A stretch of DNA of 16,601 nucleotides, taken from Micavibrio sp. UBA1664. GTDB taxonomy: Bacteria > Pseudomonadota > Alphaproteobacteria > Micavibrionales > UBA1664. The DNA lies in assembly GCA_002320485.1 (NCBI GenBank), contig DCKW01000010.1:1-16601 (forward strand), in the 5' to 3' direction. The translations under genes and the position numbers were made by a program. The notes below the pieces were generated by a model. That model was given only the letters and a program-made list of their open reading frames with translations, made no database searches and was not told where the DNA came from. Shown one piece after another: positions 14,714 to 16,601 of the stretch. The first letter of the stretch is position 1. Each line of letters begins with the position of its first letter.

Positions 14714-16102
14714 TCATTGTATTCCCAAACTATTGAAGAGTTGGGCTATTTGGGTCGCATAATTTGTTGTTTCACGTGCCAATGATTGTTCTGCAGATGC
14801 AAATTGCCTTTGTGCATCCACCACATCCAGAAAGCTGATCAACCCTTGTTGATATAACGTTTCGGCCTGGGCGAAGCTCCGTTGGCTGGATTGAACGGAT
14901 TTTTCAAGCGAGATTTGCCGATCTTTGGAAGATTGTAATGCCGTAAGCGAAGTTTCGACATTCAAAATTGCATTACGCAAGGTTTGCTCATAAACTGCCA
15001 ATTGCTCCTCTGCCTGGGCAACGGCAATATCAAAATTTGCCTTACGTGCGCCGCCGTCTAATAAAGTTTGCTCGATCAAAGCATTGATCGATGACACAAT
15101 AACATCCGTCACCGGCAATCCGTTTATGCCAGTTGACGTTAGCCTGATGCCGCCACTTAATTCAAATACAGGATAAAAATTCGCTTCGGCTACACCAATA
15201 TTAGCCACCGCTTGTTTAAGGTCGGATTCTGCCTGCGCCACATCGGGGCGCATTAACAATACATCATAGGGAACGAGCAGCGGAAAACTGCTTGTATATT
15301 CCGGTACGGGGGATGTGCCGGATAATAAATCATCATAAAATCCCGGATAATTCCCCGTTAATACCGCAAGCTGATTACGGGAGTTGTTCAATGATTGTTC
15401 CAATAAAGGAATATCCGCGCGCAGATTTTCGACGGATGTTCTGGCACGTTGCAAATCCAGCTCAGGTGACAATCCTGCCTCATAGCGACTATTTACAATG
15501 GACAATGTTTTTTCCTGTAATTGGACGGATTCACGCAATAATTCGAGTTGGCGTTGGTTACCGCGGAGAGTCAGGTATTCGGTGGCTACATCTGTACTAA
15601 CATTGAGAACCGACCCTCTCAACGCTGCTTCAAAACTTTCCAGTTGCGCGGTTGCGGCCTCTGTCTCACGCTTGTTTTGCCCGAATATATCAAGTGGTAA
15701 AACAGCAGCCAAACCACCTGCAAGAGAAGTCGACGTGTCATTTTCACCATCACCGCGGCTATTTTGAACCTCTGCCCCTATGTTTGTACTTGCCCTTAAA
15801 CGATCACCGGCATCAAAAAACCTTACATTTGCTTGAGCCTGCTTTAATCGTGCCGCGGCAATAGCAATATCATAATTTTCCAATATGGCATTATCAACAA
15901 GGTCGTTTAAAACCGGGTCATTAAACCCTTTCCACCATTGATCAGAATCAAAATCACCTTGCTTGCCATTATTAAGCAGTGCAAAAACTTCCTGCGAAGG
16001 AAACTGTTGTGGAGGGTTGAGATCAGGGCTCTGGTAATCAGGGCCAACGGTACAAGCCGATACTATCAAAATTGAGGACAGGATAAGGAAGAAATTTTTC
16101 AT
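14714..16102 (-). CDS. NodT/OprM-type RND efflux outer-membrane lipoprotein (TolC family)
   Basis: 462 residues, the trimeric outer-membrane channel of a tripartite efflux pump. The N-terminal lipoprotein signal has lipobox VSAC (Cys17) followed by TVGPDYQSP, the hallmark opening of NodT/OprM/CusC proteins. The +2 Thr is consistent with outer-membrane sorting. The body contains two outer-membrane-efflux repeats with the typical DQWWKGFNDPVLNDLV near the start, ERAR-type helices (PELDLQRARTSVENLRADIP), LLMRPDVAQAESDLKQAVANIGVAEANFYP, and near the end YQQGLISFLDVVDAQRQ. The ATG overlaps the RND pump stop by ATGA (16099-16102) and has no evident ribosome site, so translation is coupled. Substrate unknown. 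It is convergent with rluA across 63 bp. Confidence 0.94.
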   Translation of the reverse strand: MKNFFLILSSILIVSACTVGPDYQSPDLNPPQQFPSQEVFALLNNGKQGDFDSDQWWKGFNDPVLNDLVDNAILENYDIAIAAARLKQAQANVRFFDAGDRLRASTNIGAEVQNSRGDGENDTSTSLAGGLAAVLPLDIFGQNKRETEAATAQLESFEAALRGSVLNVSTDVATEYLTLRGNQRQLELLRESVQLQEKTLSIVNSRYEAGLSPELDLQRARTSVENLRADIPLLEQSLNNSRNQLAVLTGNYPGFYDDLLSGTSPVPEYTSSFPLLVPYDVLLMRPDVAQAESDLKQAVANIGVAEANFYPVFELSGGIRLTSTGINGLPVTDVIVSSINALIEQTLLDGGARKANFDIAVAQAEEQLAVYEQTLRNAILNVETSLTALQSSKDRQISLEKSVQSSQRSFAQAETLYQQGLISFLDVVDAQRQFASAEQSLARETTNYATQIAQLFNSLGIQ

Positions 16103-16590
16103 GATATTTTACTATTATCGATTTGCCTTAGCTGTTTGTTAAGTTCCTGCCCTGCGCTGGCACGCGGTTTAGTAAATGGCGCTATCATGGAATAGGCCAG
16201 AGGAGCGAAATATAATGTAAACAAGGTTGAAATACCTAATCCGCCAAAAATAACCCACCCAATGGCTGCTCTGGCCTCCGATCCTGCGCCGGTACTGATA
16301 ACAAGCGGCAGCGCACCCAATACAGTTGATAAAACGGTCATGATCACAGGGCGCAAACGAATTTTGACAGCCTCAATAATCGCATCGCCCACATCTTTTC
16401 CCTCATCTCTCAATTGGTCCATAAATTCCACAAGCAAAATCGCGTTTTTAGTCATTAAGCCAATCAGCATGACGAGCCCGATTTGAGAATAAAGGTTAAG
16501 GGATTGGCCTGTCAGAAGTAATGCAAACACGGCGGCGGCAAGGCCAAAAGGCACGGTGAAAATAACGATAATTGCACTGCCTGTACGTCG
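16099..16590 (-). CDS. RND efflux transporter, C-terminal fragment (5' part cut off; frame stop near window edge)
   Basis: About 163 codons of the C-terminal membrane domain of an inner-membrane proton-driven RND pump: SAIIVIFTVPFGLAAAVFA, the transmembrane block SLNLYSQIGLVMLIGLMTKN with AILLVEFMDQLRDEG (TM11-like), IRLRPVIMTVLSTVLGALPL, GSEARAAIGWVIFGGLGIST, and a short cytoplasmic tail. This is the last quarter of a protein normally about 1,000-1,050 residues. The 'RAAIGWVIFGG' and 'LMTKNAILLVEF' segments indicate the HAE1-like branch (drug or lipophile efflux) rather than heavy-metal pumps. Reading upstream in this frame meets TGA at 16591-16593, which cannot be the gene's true beginning, because the homologous frame should continue. 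A GTG at 16554 is not a start. The NodT gene follows with a 4-base overlap. Confidence 0.88.
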   Translation of the reverse strand, partial: RRTGSAIIVIFTVPFGLAAAVFALLLTGQSLNLYSQIGLVMLIGLMTKNAILLVEFMDQLRDEGKDVGDAIIEAVKIRLRPVIMTVLSTVLGALPLVISTGAGSEARAAIGWVIFGGLGISTLFTLYFAPLAYSMIAPFTKPRASAGQELNKQLRQIDNSKIS

Positions 16591-16601
16591 TCAGAGTATT
16601 T

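Noticed and set aside
15073..15090. Hairpin CGATCAA-AGCA-TTGATCG
   Set aside because: Inside the NodT coding sequence in a normal helical segment; no terminator context.

Overview
The window looks like chromosomal DNA of a moderately AT-rich Gram-negative bacterium, most likely an alphaproteobacterium. This is inferred from the style of the type I secretion adaptor, the CIO-type bd oxidase with its small DUF2474 subunit, the NodT-type outer-membrane lipoprotein and the REC/HATPase_c regulator. Genus cannot be told from sequence alone. Genes are tightly packed; both ends cut through genes. No tRNA, rRNA, CRISPR array, insertion sequence or phage gene was seen.

Left block (2-9520, plus strand). 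One uninterrupted gene train with 1-bp TAATG overlaps or gaps of a few bases: the C-terminal part of a type I secretion ABC transporter with a degenerate ATPase site, its HlyD-family periplasmic adaptor, a response regulator with an anti-sigma-like ATPase output domain, a 970-residue membrane hybrid kinase (CHASE-like sensor, HisKA, HATPase, REC, REC, HPt), a response regulator with an unrecognised N-terminal domain, and a second hybrid kinase (PAS, HisKA, HATPase, REC, HPt). The layout suggests that protein export and a multistep phosphorelay are expressed together. The exported substrate is not in the window, and the promoter lies left of it.

Middle block (9517-13556, minus strand). Reading leftwards: a YgaP-like membrane rhodanese, cydA and cydB of a short-Q-loop (cyanide-insensitive-type) quinol oxidase, a 47-residue DUF2474 membrane peptide, and after a 56-bp gap a two-domain lipoprotein. 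Its stop codon shares the palindrome TTAA with the stop of the convergent second kinase.

Right block. A 193-bp divergent intergenic region (13557-13749) carries a near-perfect 17-bp dyad and possible promoters. To its right, on the plus strand, are a small conserved-looking protein and an RluA-type pseudouridine synthase. Convergent to them, on the minus strand, is the end of an efflux operon: the C-terminus of an RND pump (entering from the right edge, with an in-frame stop only about 10 bases inside it) overlapping by ATGA a NodT/OprM-type outer-membrane factor.
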